Of a stretch of DNA of 64,000 nucleotides, positions 50,958 through 58,171 are shown piece by piece; positions within the stretch are counted from its first letter, which is position 1, and each line of letters opens with the position of its first letter. Made by a program: the position numbers and the translations under genes. Where the stretch lies: positions 372,001 through 436,000 of the forward strand of contig NZ_PZYX01000002.1 of assembly GCF_003047285.1 (NCBI RefSeq), written 5' to 3'. The notes below the pieces were generated by a model that did not search any database, had not been told where the DNA came from, and saw only the letters and a program-made list of their open reading frames with translations. The DNA comes from Nocardioides allogilvus (GTDB lineage Bacteria; Actinomycetota; Actinomycetes; Propionibacteriales; Nocardioidaceae).

Positions 50958-52616
50958 TCAGGGCTGGAGCCACGACGGCAGGCTCATGTCGGCGAACGGC
51001 CGCTCGGCCGCCGGCGCCCAGTCGGTCCCCTGCGCGAGCGCGGTGGCGGCGAGCCCGCTGGCCACGGCGAGGGTCGCCACGGCGGCGAAGAACCACAGCA
51101 GCGGCCGGGCGCTGATCGGGTGGGACAGCCGGTGCACGGGGCCGCGCAGCCGTCGGCTGCCCGGTCCCCACCACATCGCTCCGCCGAGCACGACGCCGAT
51201 GATGGCGAGGCTCACCAGCATCGACGCGCCGACCGCGAAGCACAGCAGCGCCGCGGCCAGGCCGAGCCCGATGCTCCACAGCACGAGCAGCAGCGCGCCC
51301 GGGATCGAGGCGACCGCGTGCCAGGGCGCCGCCAGCAGCACCTGCACGCCGTCGTACCACTTGGCACCACGCAGCTGTCGGCGGGCGCCAGCCGAGCTCG
51401 CCGCCATCGAGCCGCTGCGCAGGATCCAGACGAGCAGGGTCAGGACAGCGATCGCGACGTACGGCGCCAGCGCCACCGCCGCACCGACGACCCCGATCCC
51501 CGCCAGCACGAGAATCCCCCGGCGCAGCTTCTCGAAGCCGCCGACGGGGCGCGCCGGCGGCGCGGGGGCTGCCTCGTCGCTCCCGATGGTCTGGGTGGAT
51601 CCGTCCGGCAGCACCCGGGTCGACTGTCGCTGCGGTGCGGTCTCGCGCGCGGCCCAACCGGGGGGCTCGCTCGGACCTGAGTCTCGAGGAGACTCAGGTC
51701 GAAGGGCGGGCTCCGCGACCTCGGTCGGGGCGGTGGTCCCTGCCATCGCGGCGACCGCCATCGGCATGGTGAACGGGTCGTCGGCCGGCGCGGCAGCCGT
51801 GTGCGGGCCGCGGGTGGAGAGCCACTCGCGCAGCTCGTCGAGGGTCGGTCGGTTGCGCGGCTCGGGGTCGAGCGCGTCGGTCACGGCCCGCCGGATGCTC
51901 GGGTCGAGGTCGGACAGGTCGTGCTCCCCGCGGCGTACGCGGTCCATGATCGCCATGGAGGGACCGCGACCGAACGGCGCGCGACCGGTGCCGGCGAAGG
52001 CGACCGTCGCGGCCCAGGAGTGCACGTCGGAGGCCGTCGAGGCGTCCTCGCCGAAGAGGATCTCGGGGGCGAGGTAGCCGGGCGTGCCGAGCAGCCAGCC
52101 GGTGTGGGTGAGCTTGGGGTCGTCGGCCACCCGCGCCAGCCCGAAGTCGATCAGGATCGGGGTGCGGCCCTCCATCAAGATGTTGGAGGGCTTGATGTCG
52201 CGGTGCAGGACACCCACGCCGTGGACCGCGGCCAGCGCCTCGGCCAGGCAGGTCGCAAACCACACGAGGTCGTCGCCCTCGAGCGGTCCCTCCTCGTGGA
52301 TGTGGTCGTGCAGGGAGAGACCGGGGACGTAGCGGGTCGCGACGAACGGGATCTCGCCCCACGGGTCGGCGTCGAGGATCTCGGCGACGCGGCGCGACTT
52401 CACCCGCGTCAGCGACGACACCTCGCGCGCCAGCCGGCGCCGCGCCTCGTCGTCGCCGACGATGTGCGGGCGCAGCACCTTGAGCGCGACCCGCTCGCCA
52501 CCGGGCTTGCGGGCGAGGTGGACCACGCCCATGCCGCCCTCACCGAGGCGCGTCAGCAGCTCGTAGTCGCCGACGAAGAGACCCGGCGGTGCCTGCTCGG
52601 GACGGGAGGTGGTCAC
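50958..52616 (-). CDS. Membrane serine/threonine protein kinase (PknB/Hanks type)
   Basis: This 552-residue protein has a Hanks-type kinase domain (about 17-268): LGEGGMGVV loop, Lys46, HRDIKPSN at 138-145, DFG at 157-159 and APE. An Ala/Pro-rich linker follows, then several membrane segments between about 365 and 530 and a short outer tail, without PASTA repeats. In the linker, residues 306-315 are encoded by a perfect 12-bp palindrome (51674-51700). The start is GTG 52616 with TAATCT 6 bases upstream. It lies between ilvE and cimA; substrates unknown. Confidence 0.9.
   Translation of the reverse strand: MTTSRPEQAPPGLFVGDYELLTRLGEGGMGVVHLARKPGGERVALKVLRPHIVGDDEARRRLAREVSSLTRVKSRRVAEILDADPWGEIPFVATRYVPGLSLHDHIHEEGPLEGDDLVWFATCLAEALAAVHGVGVLHRDIKPSNILMEGRTPILIDFGLARVADDPKLTHTGWLLGTPGYLAPEILFGEDASTASDVHSWAATVAFAGTGRAPFGRGPSMAIMDRVRRGEHDLSDLDPSIRRAVTDALDPEPRNRPTLDELREWLSTRGPHTAAAPADDPFTMPMAVAAMAGTTAPTEVAEPALRPESPRDSGPSEPPGWAARETAPQRQSTRVLPDGSTQTIGSDEAAPAPPARPVGGFEKLRRGILVLAGIGVVGAAVALAPYVAIAVLTLLVWILRSGSMAASSAGARRQLRGAKWYDGVQVLLAAPWHAVASIPGALLLVLWSIGLGLAAALLCFAVGASMLVSLAIIGVVLGGAMWWGPGSRRLRGPVHRLSHPISARPLLWFFAAVATLAVASGLAATALAQGTDWAPAAERPFADMSLPSWLQP
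51674..51700. repeat. Perfect palindrome within the kinase linker
   Basis: GACCTGAGTCTC and GAGACTCAGGTC (12 bp, perfect) with a 3-base loop encode kinase residues 306-315 (RPESPRDSGP) in a disordered linker. Confidence 0.6.
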
Positions 52617-52622
52617 GCACGG

Positions 52623-52628
52623 AGATTA
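52623..52628 (-). promoter_or_regulatory. Probable -10 box of the kinase gene
   Basis: TAATCT precedes the GTG start by CCGTGC (6 bases) on the minus strand. Confidence 0.45.
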
Positions 52629-52659
52629 CCGGGGCGGGCCCGGAGAACCCGTCAGGCGC

Positions 52660-53739
52660 TCAGTCGACCTGGTGCATCCAGCCGAACGTGTCGTCGGCGC
52701 GGCCAAACTGGACGTCGACCAGAGCCGAGCGGATCCGCATGGTGAGGTCGGTCGAGGGGGGCGCCGGCACCTCGCCGCCGTTCCACTTCAGCGACCCGAC
52801 GGGGGTCACCACCGCGGCGGTGCCGCACGCGAAGATCTCGGTGATCGCGCCGCTCGTGACGCCCTCGCGCCACTCGTCGATGGAGAACTTGCGCTCCTCG
52901 ACCTGGTGGCCGAGCTTGCCGGCGAGCTCGATGATCGAGGCGCGGGTGATGCCCTCGAGGATGGTGCCGGTCTGCGGGGTGACGATGCGACCGTCCTCGA
53001 AGACGTAGTACATGTTCATGCCGCCGAGCTCCTCGACGTACTTGCCCTCCTGGCCGTCGAGGAAGACGACCTGGTCGCAGCCGTGGGCCGTGGCCTCCTG
53101 CTGCGCGACGAGCGAGCTGGCGTAGTTGCCGCCGGTCTTCGCCGCGCCCATGCCGCCGCGGCCGGCGCGGGTGTAGTCCTCGGTCAGCCACAGCGTGACG
53201 GGCTTGATGCCGCCCTTGAAGTAGGCGCCGGCGGGCGAGGCGATGACCATGAACGTGACGTGCTGGGCCGGGCGGACCCCGAGGAAGACCTCGCTGGCGA
53301 ACATGAACGGCCGCAGGTAGAGGCTCTTCTCGCCACCGTCGGTGTTCGTCGGCACCCACCGCTCGTCGATCTTCACCAGTGCCTCGACGGCAGCCACGAA
53401 GTCCGCGACCGGCAGCTCGGGGAAGGCCAGCCGCTGCGAGGAGCGCGCCATCCGCTTGGCGTTCTCCTCGGGCCGGAACAGGTGCACCGAGCCGTCCGCG
53501 TGCCGGTAGGCCTTCATCCCCTCGAACGTCTCCTGCGCGTAGTGCAGGACGGCGGTCGCCGGGTCGAGCGTGAGCGGGCCGTAGGGCGTCACGCGCGCGT
53601 CGTGCCAGCCACGGTCCGGGGTCCACTCGATCGTGACCATGTGGTCGGTGAAGTGGATGCCGAAACCGGGGTTGGCGAGGATCTCGGAGAGACGTGCGTC
53701 GTCGACCGGGGCGGGGTTGGCCGTGGTGCTGATGTCCAT
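52660..53739 (-). CDS. ilvE: Branched-chain amino acid aminotransferase
   Basis: IlvE carries out the last transamination to Leu, Ile and Val. The 359-residue fold-type IV PLP enzyme has GPLTLDPATAVLHYAQETFEGMKAY near residue 55, the PLP Lys in GAAKTGGNYASSL, and FACGTAAVVTPVGSL near the C-terminus. The ATG at 53739 has TAGATT 7 bases upstream and no ribosome site, so an independent leaderless transcript is likely even though leuB ends only 16 bp upstream. The upstream frame start is a shadow of leuB. Confidence 0.95.
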   Translation of the reverse strand: MDISTTANPAPVDDARLSEILANPGFGIHFTDHMVTIEWTPDRGWHDARVTPYGPLTLDPATAVLHYAQETFEGMKAYRHADGSVHLFRPEENAKRMARSSQRLAFPELPVADFVAAVEALVKIDERWVPTNTDGGEKSLYLRPFMFASEVFLGVRPAQHVTFMVIASPAGAYFKGGIKPVTLWLTEDYTRAGRGGMGAAKTGGNYASSLVAQQEATAHGCDQVVFLDGQEGKYVEELGGMNMYYVFEDGRIVTPQTGTILEGITRASIIELAGKLGHQVEERKFSIDEWREGVTSGAITEIFACGTAAVVTPVGSLKWNGGEVPAPPSTDLTMRIRSALVDVQFGRADDTFGWMHQVD

Positions 53740-53746
53740 GGTCGCC

Positions 53747-53752
53747 AATCTA
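53747..53752 (-). promoter_or_regulatory. Probable -10 box of ilvE
   Basis: TAGATT lies 7 bases before the ilvE ATG, just past the leuB stop; the identical hexamer stands before leuB. Confidence 0.5.
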
Positions 53753-53755
53753 ACG

Positions 53756-54838
53756 CTAGAGCCGGCCTGCGATCGCGTCGCCGACCTCGGACGTACGGCG
53801 CGTGGTGCCTGCCTGCCGCTCGGCCAGATCGGCGAGCACGGCCGCCTCGACGGCGGCCGACGCATCGGCGTACCCCAGGTGGTCGAGGAGCAGCGAGGTC
53901 GACAGGATCGCAGCGGTCGGGTCGGCCTTCTGCTGGCCCGCGATGTCGGGCGCGGAGCCGTGCACGGGCTCGAACATCGAGGGGGCGGTGCGGTCGGGGT
54001 TGATGTTGCCGCTGGCCGCGAGCCCGATGCCGCCCGTGATGGCGGCGGCGAGGTCGGTGATGATGTCGCCGAAGAGGTTGTCGGTGACGATCACGTCGAA
54101 GCGCGACGGGTTGACCGTCATGTGGATCATCGCCGCGTCGATGTGCATGTAGTCGGTGGTGACGTCCGGGTGCTCGGCTGCGACGGCCTCGAACAGCCGC
54201 CACCAGACCGAGCCGGCGTTGACCAGCACGTTGGTCTTGTGGACCAGGGTGAGGTGCTTGCGCGGACGGCGCTCGGCGCGGGCGAAGGCGTCACGGACGA
54301 CGCGCTCGACGCCGAAGGCGGTGTTGACGGAGACCTCGGTGGCCACCTCGGCGGGCGTGCCGACGCGCAGGGCGCCGCCGTTGCCGGTGTAGGGACCCTC
54401 GGTGCCCTCGCGGACGACGACGAAGTCGATCTCGCCCTGGTCGAGCACGCTGTCGGCCAGCGGGGAGGGGGTGCCGGGGAAGAGCCGGCTCGGGCGCAGG
54501 TTGACGTAGTGGTCGAGCTCGAAGCGGAGCTTGAGCAGCAGACCGCGCTCGAGGATGCCGGGCGGCAGGTTGGGGTCGTTGGGCTTGCCACCGACCGCGC
54601 CGAGCAGGATCGCGTCGTGCTGCCGGATCTCGGCGAGCACGGAGGGCGGGAGCACGTCGCCGGTGGCGAGGTAGTTCTCCGCGCCGAGCGCGTAGTGGGT
54701 CTGCTCGAACTTCACCGGGACGTCGACCGCCTCGAGGACCTTGAGCGCCTCGGGGGTGACCTCCTGGCCGATGCCGTCGCCGGGGATGACGGCGAGCTGG
54801 ACGGTGCCGGACTGGCTGGCGGTGGCCTCTGTAGTCAT
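53756..54838 (-). CDS. leuB: 3-isopropylmalate dehydrogenase
   Basis: LeuB oxidises and decarboxylates 3-isopropylmalate in leucine synthesis. The 360-residue protein has [20 protein letters not shown] near the N-terminus, the substrate-binding [10 protein letters not shown], and [21 protein letters not shown] near residue 240. The start is ATG 54838, TAGATT box 6 bases upstream, with the TAG of the preceding 45-residue gene forming part of that box. ilvE follows. Confidence 0.96.
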   Translation of the reverse strand: MTTEATASQSGTVQLAVIPGDGIGQEVTPEALKVLEAVDVPVKFEQTHYALGAENYLATGDVLPPSVLAEIRQHDAILLGAVGGKPNDPNLPPGILERGLLLKLRFELDHYVNLRPSRLFPGTPSPLADSVLDQGEIDFVVVREGTEGPYTGNGGALRVGTPAEVATEVSVNTAFGVERVVRDAFARAERRPRKHLTLVHKTNVLVNAGSVWWRLFEAVAAEHPDVTTDYMHIDAAMIHMTVNPSRFDVIVTDNLFGDIITDLAAAITGGIGLAASGNINPDRTAPSMFEPVHGSAPDIAGQQKADPTAAILSTSLLLDHLGYADASAAVEAAVLADLAERQAGTTRRTSEVGDAIAGRL

Positions 54839-54844
54839 GTGCGA

Positions 54845-54850
54845 AATCTA
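54845..54850 (-). promoter_or_regulatory. Probable -10 box of leuB
   Basis: TAGATT followed by TCGCAC and the leuB ATG. The hexamer overlaps the stop codon of the 45-residue gene. Confidence 0.5.
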
Positions 54851-54985
54851 GTTGTCGTCGGGGCGCTGGCCGCCGTTGTCTCGCAGGTCAAGCGACGCTT
54901 GCAGTGCTGCGTTGGTCGCTTCGATGCTGCGCGGGTTCTCGGGGTTGTGGCTGGCGGGGCCCCAGTCGGGGTACAGGTCGTACAT
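54848..54985 (-). CDS. Small 45-residue protein upstream of leuB
   Basis: The protein MYDLYPDWGPASHNPENPRS (first 20 residues) continues to a hydrophilic tail ending RPDDN. GAAGGAGC precedes the ATG at 54985, a strong ribosome site. It lies immediately before leuB (9 bp between stop and start) and after the long leader region with the second leader peptide. I do not recognise a function; position suggests co-regulation with leuB. Confidence 0.6.
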   Translation of the reverse strand: MYDLYPDWGPASHNPENPRSIEATNAALQASLDLRDNGGQRPDDN

Positions 54986-55137
54986 CTCGTGCTCCTTCGG
55001 GATCGGTCGGGTGTTGCCCCCGTCCCGCGGCGGAGATCGTTCGACTGGTCCCACGGATCGCGTGAGGAGGGTCAGCCGACGGCCTGCGGATCGCGCGAAG
55101 TCACATCGGGAGCGAGATCCGCCGCGGGGCGTTGGTC

Positions 55138-55156
55138 GTGCCGGTCCAACCGGCAC
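55138..55156 (-). promoter_or_regulatory. Perfect hairpin in the leuB-operon leader
   Basis: GTGCCGGT and ACCGGCAC form a perfect 8-bp stem with a 3-base loop. It lies downstream of the leader peptide and of the 10-bp stem at 55181-55236, 153 bp before the 45-residue gene. It has no U-tract, so its role as a terminator is unproven. Confidence 0.5.
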
Positions 55157-55180
55157 TGCAGGGTGTGAACCACCACTGCT

Positions 55181-55236
55181 GACAAGGCCCTACCGACGTC
55201 GTCGCACGTCGAACACCGCGACGAGTGGGCCCTGTC
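55181..55236 (-). promoter_or_regulatory. Long-range stem after the leader peptide
   Basis: GACAGGGCCC (55236-55227) and GGGCCTTGTC (55190-55181) can pair over 10 bp with one G-U, enclosing 36 bases. The first arm begins right after the leader peptide stop codon, where a stalled ribosome would cover it. Confidence 0.5.
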
Positions 55237-55281
55237 TCAGGCCTCGCCGCGGCGATCAATAAGTACGAGAACGCTCCGCAT
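55237..55281 (-). CDS. Candidate leader peptide MRSVLVLIDRRGEA for the leuB operon
   Basis: A 14-codon frame contains the run Val-Leu-Val-Leu-Ile encoded GTT CTC GTA CTT ATT, with mostly A/T-ending codons that are rare in this GC-rich sequence. A TACGGT box 9 bases upstream would start transcription near its ATG. It lies about 250 bp before the 45-residue gene and leuB. The region 54986-55384 otherwise holds no gene. The call is by composition and context. Confidence 0.55.
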   Translation of the reverse strand: MRSVLVLIDRRGEA

Positions 55282-55290
55282 GGTGAGCCG

Positions 55291-55296
55291 ACCGTA
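55291..55296 (-). promoter_or_regulatory. Probable -10 box of the leuB leader transcript
   Basis: TACGGT lies 9 bases before the leader-peptide ATG on the minus strand. Confidence 0.4.
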
Positions 55297-55384
55297 CGCC
55301 CCCGACCCCGGGCAGCGCAGCCATCTGGCCGACCTTGCTCACGATGCGAGACAGTCGTCTTGTCATGAAAGACTCGACAACCTC

Positions 55385-55951
55385 ATGAGTGCCCCTCCCG
55401 AACTACCCGACATCGTGTCCCGCGCCTTCGACGTCTCCCGCAAGGCGGGCTACGTCGCGTTCTGCCGCAACGAGACCGGTCGGCTGCTCGCTGCGCTGGC
55501 CGCCACGCGCGGCGGCACCATGGCCGAGTTCGGCACGGGCTGCGGGGTGGGCACTGCCTGGCTGCGCAGCGGCGTACGCAACGGGGCCCGCATCATCACC
55601 GCCGAGCTGAACCCCAAGCTCGCCACCGCAGCCGCCGAGATCTTCGAGGACGACGACCGCGTCGAGGTGCTGGAGGCCGACTGGTCGACCCTGCACGAGC
55701 GCGGTCCCTACTCGCTCGTCTTCCTCGACTCGGGCGACCCGGAGTCGGTGCGCGTCGACGCCGTCGTCGACCTGCTCGAGCCGGGCGGCATCGTGGTGCT
55801 CGACGACTTCACGCCGTGCGAGATGTGGCCGCCGATCTCCTACGGTCGCGTCGACACCCTGCGCGAGGAGTGGCTCACCGACGAGCGGTTCACCGCCGTC
55901 GAGGTGATGATCGCGCCCGACGCGTCGGCCCTCATCGCCACGCGTCGCTAG
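55385..55951 (+). CDS. SAM-dependent methyltransferase (O-methyltransferase-like)
   Basis: This 188-residue class I methyltransferase shows the SAM motif MAEFGTGCGVGTAWLR (about residues 39-54), followed by ITAELNPKL, DRVEVLEADW and SLVFLDSGDPESV. The pattern resembles O-methyltransferases of the COMT/YrrM type, but catalytic metal ligands are not certain. I use the ATG at 55385, where conserved sequence starts. Upstream of it lies the leuB leader region on the opposite strand. Substrate unknown. Confidence 0.8.
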   Translation: MSAPPELPDIVSRAFDVSRKAGYVAFCRNETGRLLAALAATRGGTMAEFGTGCGVGTAWLRSGVRNGARIITAELNPKLATAAAEIFEDDDRVEVLEADWSTLHERGPYSLVFLDSGDPESVRVDAVVDLLEPGGIVVLDDFTPCEMWPPISYGRVDTLREEWLTDERFTAVEVMIAPDASALIATRR

Positions 55952-56077
55952 AAGGGTCTTCCCTGGCTGGCGCTCGCACCTGGTTCGGGCGTGCACCCCA
56001 ATCAATACACAGTCGTGCCACTTTTCCCCCACACGGCGGACAGGCGAGTGGGTGCTACCTACCTTGGGGCGACCCCG

Positions 56078-56097
56078 CCGGACCGTCGTCGGTCCGG
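56078..56097 (+). promoter_or_regulatory. 5' leader hairpin of the TasA-like gene
   Basis: CCGGACC and GGTCCGG form a perfect 7-bp stem with a 6-base loop 24 bp before the ATG, followed by CCCTTTCTCGTT. TACCTT at 56060-56065 could be the -10 box. A role in termination or RNA stability is possible. Confidence 0.4.
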
Positions 56098-56121
56098 ACC
56101 CTTTCTCGTTGGAGAACATTC

Positions 56122-56727
56122 ATGAACAAGCCCTCTCGTCGCGCCCAGAAGCTCCTCGTCGGCGCGACCACTCCCGTCGCCGTCGTCTGCGCGGCGGCCA
56201 TGGTCTACCAGGCGTCCTACGCAGCCTTCAGCGGCCAGACCCGCAACTCCGGCAACGACTGGTCCACCGGTTCGGTCAACCTGACCGACGACGACAACGG
56301 GTCCGCGCGGTTCCAGGTCGCCAACTTGCTGCCGGACCAGACCGACGACAAGTGCATCAAGGTCACGGCCAACGCTTCGGTGCCCAGCACGGTCAAGGGC
56401 TACGCAGTCAACCCGGTGCCCTCGAACACCGGCCTCGAGAACCGGATCAAGGTGACCATCGAGGACGGCACGGGCGGCACCTTCGCCGACTGCACCGGCT
56501 TCCAGCCCCAGACCGTGCTGGTCCCCGACTACACCTTGGCCCAGCTGGCCCAGGCCAACAACTGGGAGAGCGGTGTCGGCGGCTGGACCGTCCCGGCCGG
56601 AACCTCCTCCAAGACCTACCGGATCACCTGGCGATTCGACACCGCCGGCATGACCCAGGCCCAGGTGGACCAGCTCCAGAACTCGCGCACCGGCATCGAC
56701 ATCCAGTGGGAGATGCGGAGCAACTGA
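56122..56727 (+). CDS. TasA/CalY-like secreted protein with SipW-cognate signal
   Basis: This 201-residue secreted protein has an N-terminal hydrophobic segment (about 10-36) followed by AAFSGQTRNSGNDWSTGSVNL, which matches the SipW-cognate signal pattern (F-x-x-x-x-x-N-x-G-N-x-x-x-x-G) found on TasA and camelysin-like proteins. The mature part is beta-rich with two Cys. GGAG lies 9 bases before the ATG. In Bacillus, TasA forms matrix fibres; whether this protein does is unknown. It is 25 bp upstream of a SipW-type peptidase gene, which is the expected processing enzyme. Confidence 0.85.
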   Translation: MNKPSRRAQKLLVGATTPVAVVCAAAMVYQASYAAFSGQTRNSGNDWSTGSVNLTDDDNGSARFQVANLLPDQTDDKCIKVTANASVPSTVKGYAVNPVPSNTGLENRIKVTIEDGTGGTFADCTGFQPQTVLVPDYTLAQLAQANNWESGVGGWTVPAGTSSKTYRITWRFDTAGMTQAQVDQLQNSRTGIDIQWEMRSN

Positions 56728-56752
56728 GGGCTCTCGGCGTCACACCACACGT

Positions 56753-58171
56753 ATGCATCTCTCGCAGGACGGCGCAGCCGGGACCCCCTCGTGGTCCCGG
56801 CTGGTCGTCGTGCTGCTCGCGCGTGCCTACCGAGCCGTCTTCCTGACCCTGGCCGCGCTGGCGCTGGCCCCGATGCTCATCCACTGGGGCTCCTACGTCG
56901 TGGAGACGGGCTCGATGCGACCCTCGATCGCCGTCGGGGACGTGGTGCTCGCCCGGCCGGTGCAGGCGGCCGACACCGTCCACGTGGGCCGCGTCTACGT
57001 GTTCGACGACCCGAGCCGCTCCGACGACCGGCTGCTCGTGCACCGCGTGGTCGAGCGCCGCGACGACGGTGACTTCACCTCCGCGGGTGACGCGAACCAG
57101 TTCACCGACACCACGCCCGTGCGTGCCACGGACCTGACGGCGCAGGCGATCCTGCTGGTGCCGTTCGTGGGCCTCCCCGTCGTCTGGCTGGGATCCGGGC
57201 AGTGGCTGCCCCTCGCGGCGTGGTTGCTGCTGACCATGTCGGCCTTCGGCCTGGCGACGTTGCGCGCGGGCAGCGACCGGCCGCCACGGGACCGCCTGCG
57301 TCGCCGCACCAAGGGCGTGCGCCAGCCCGGCCCTGCGCCGAGCCCGGTCACGGTCGCGCGGACCGCGCTCGCTCCCACGGCCGTCGGGGTGGCGCTGCTC
57401 TTGCTCGGGGCGACGCCCATGACCGTCTCCGCGGGGTTCACGGCTCGCTCGGCCAACGGCTCCAACTCCTGGACGGTGGGCACCTGGGTCCAGGAGTACG
57501 TCGGCGCCGTGCTCACCGACCAGCCGTTCGGTTTCTGGCTGCTCGACGAGTCCAGCGGGTCGCCGTACGCCGCCGACCGGTCCGGGCACAACCGCACCGG
57601 CCAGTACTACGGCGCCCTCACCCTGGGCCGTCCGGGCGGCCTGCCCCGCAACCCCGGGACGGCGGTCGGTGTGGCGGGCGGCCGGGTCGTGCTCGGACCC
57701 ACGTTCGTCGCCTCGCCTGCGACGTACTCCATCGAGCTGTGGATGCGCACGACCTCGACGGCCGGCGGCTATGTCGCAGGCTTCGAGGACGACCGTGACG
57801 ACAACTGGCGCGGAGCCGACGCCGACCGGATCGTGTTCCTCCAGCCCTCCGGACAGCTGACCTTCGGCCTCTGGAGCAACCGCTCGACGAGCATCACCAC
57901 TCCGCGCGCCTACAACGACGGCGTGTGGCACCACGTGGTCGTGACCAGCACGTCTGCGCGGTCATCGGTGGTGTACGTCGACGGCGTCGCCGTCACCAGC
58001 GGGACCACCTCGCCGGTGAACAGCTACCCGGGTTACTGGCGGATCGGCCAGGGCAGCACGGGCAACCAGAACGGGGTCAGCTCGTCGTTCCCCGGCGACC
58101 TCGACAACGTCGCGGTCTACCACTCGGTGCTGTCACCGACTCGCGTCGCCGCCCACTGGGCTGCCCGCTGA
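56753..58171 (+). CDS. SipW-type signal peptidase fused to a LamG-like domain
   Basis: The 472-residue protein joins three parts. Residues 1-165 are an S26B signal peptidase: a membrane segment (about 28-45), nucleophile Ser54 in TGSMRPS, His97 in LLVHRVV, Asp113 in SAGDANQFTD, and a second membrane segment (about 133-170). Residues 207-226 are another hydrophobic segment, followed by AGFTARSANGSNSWTVG (227-243), which resembles the SipW-cognate recognition motif. About 255-470 is a LamG/concanavalin-like domain (FWLLDESSGS, VWHHVVVTST). The last 39 bp overlap yczE on the opposite strand. The fusion looks genuine, with no frameshift seen. Confidence 0.85.
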   Translation: MHLSQDGAAGTPSWSRLVVVLLARAYRAVFLTLAALALAPMLIHWGSYVVETGSMRPSIAVGDVVLARPVQAADTVHVGRVYVFDDPSRSDDRLLVHRVVERRDDGDFTSAGDANQFTDTTPVRATDLTAQAILLVPFVGLPVVWLGSGQWLPLAAWLLLTMSAFGLATLRAGSDRPPRDRLRRRTKGVRQPGPAPSPVTVARTALAPTAVGVALLLLGATPMTVSAGFTARSANGSNSWTVGTWVQEYVGAVLTDQPFGFWLLDESSGSPYAADRSGHNRTGQYYGALTLGRPGGLPRNPGTAVGVAGGRVVLGPTFVASPATYSIELWMRTTSTAGGYVAGFEDDRDDNWRGADADRIVFLQPSGQLTFGLWSNRSTSITTPRAYNDGVWHHVVVTSTSARSSVVYVDGVAVTSGTTSPVNSYPGYWRIGQGSTGNQNGVSSSFPGDLDNVAVYHSVLSPTRVAAHWAAR

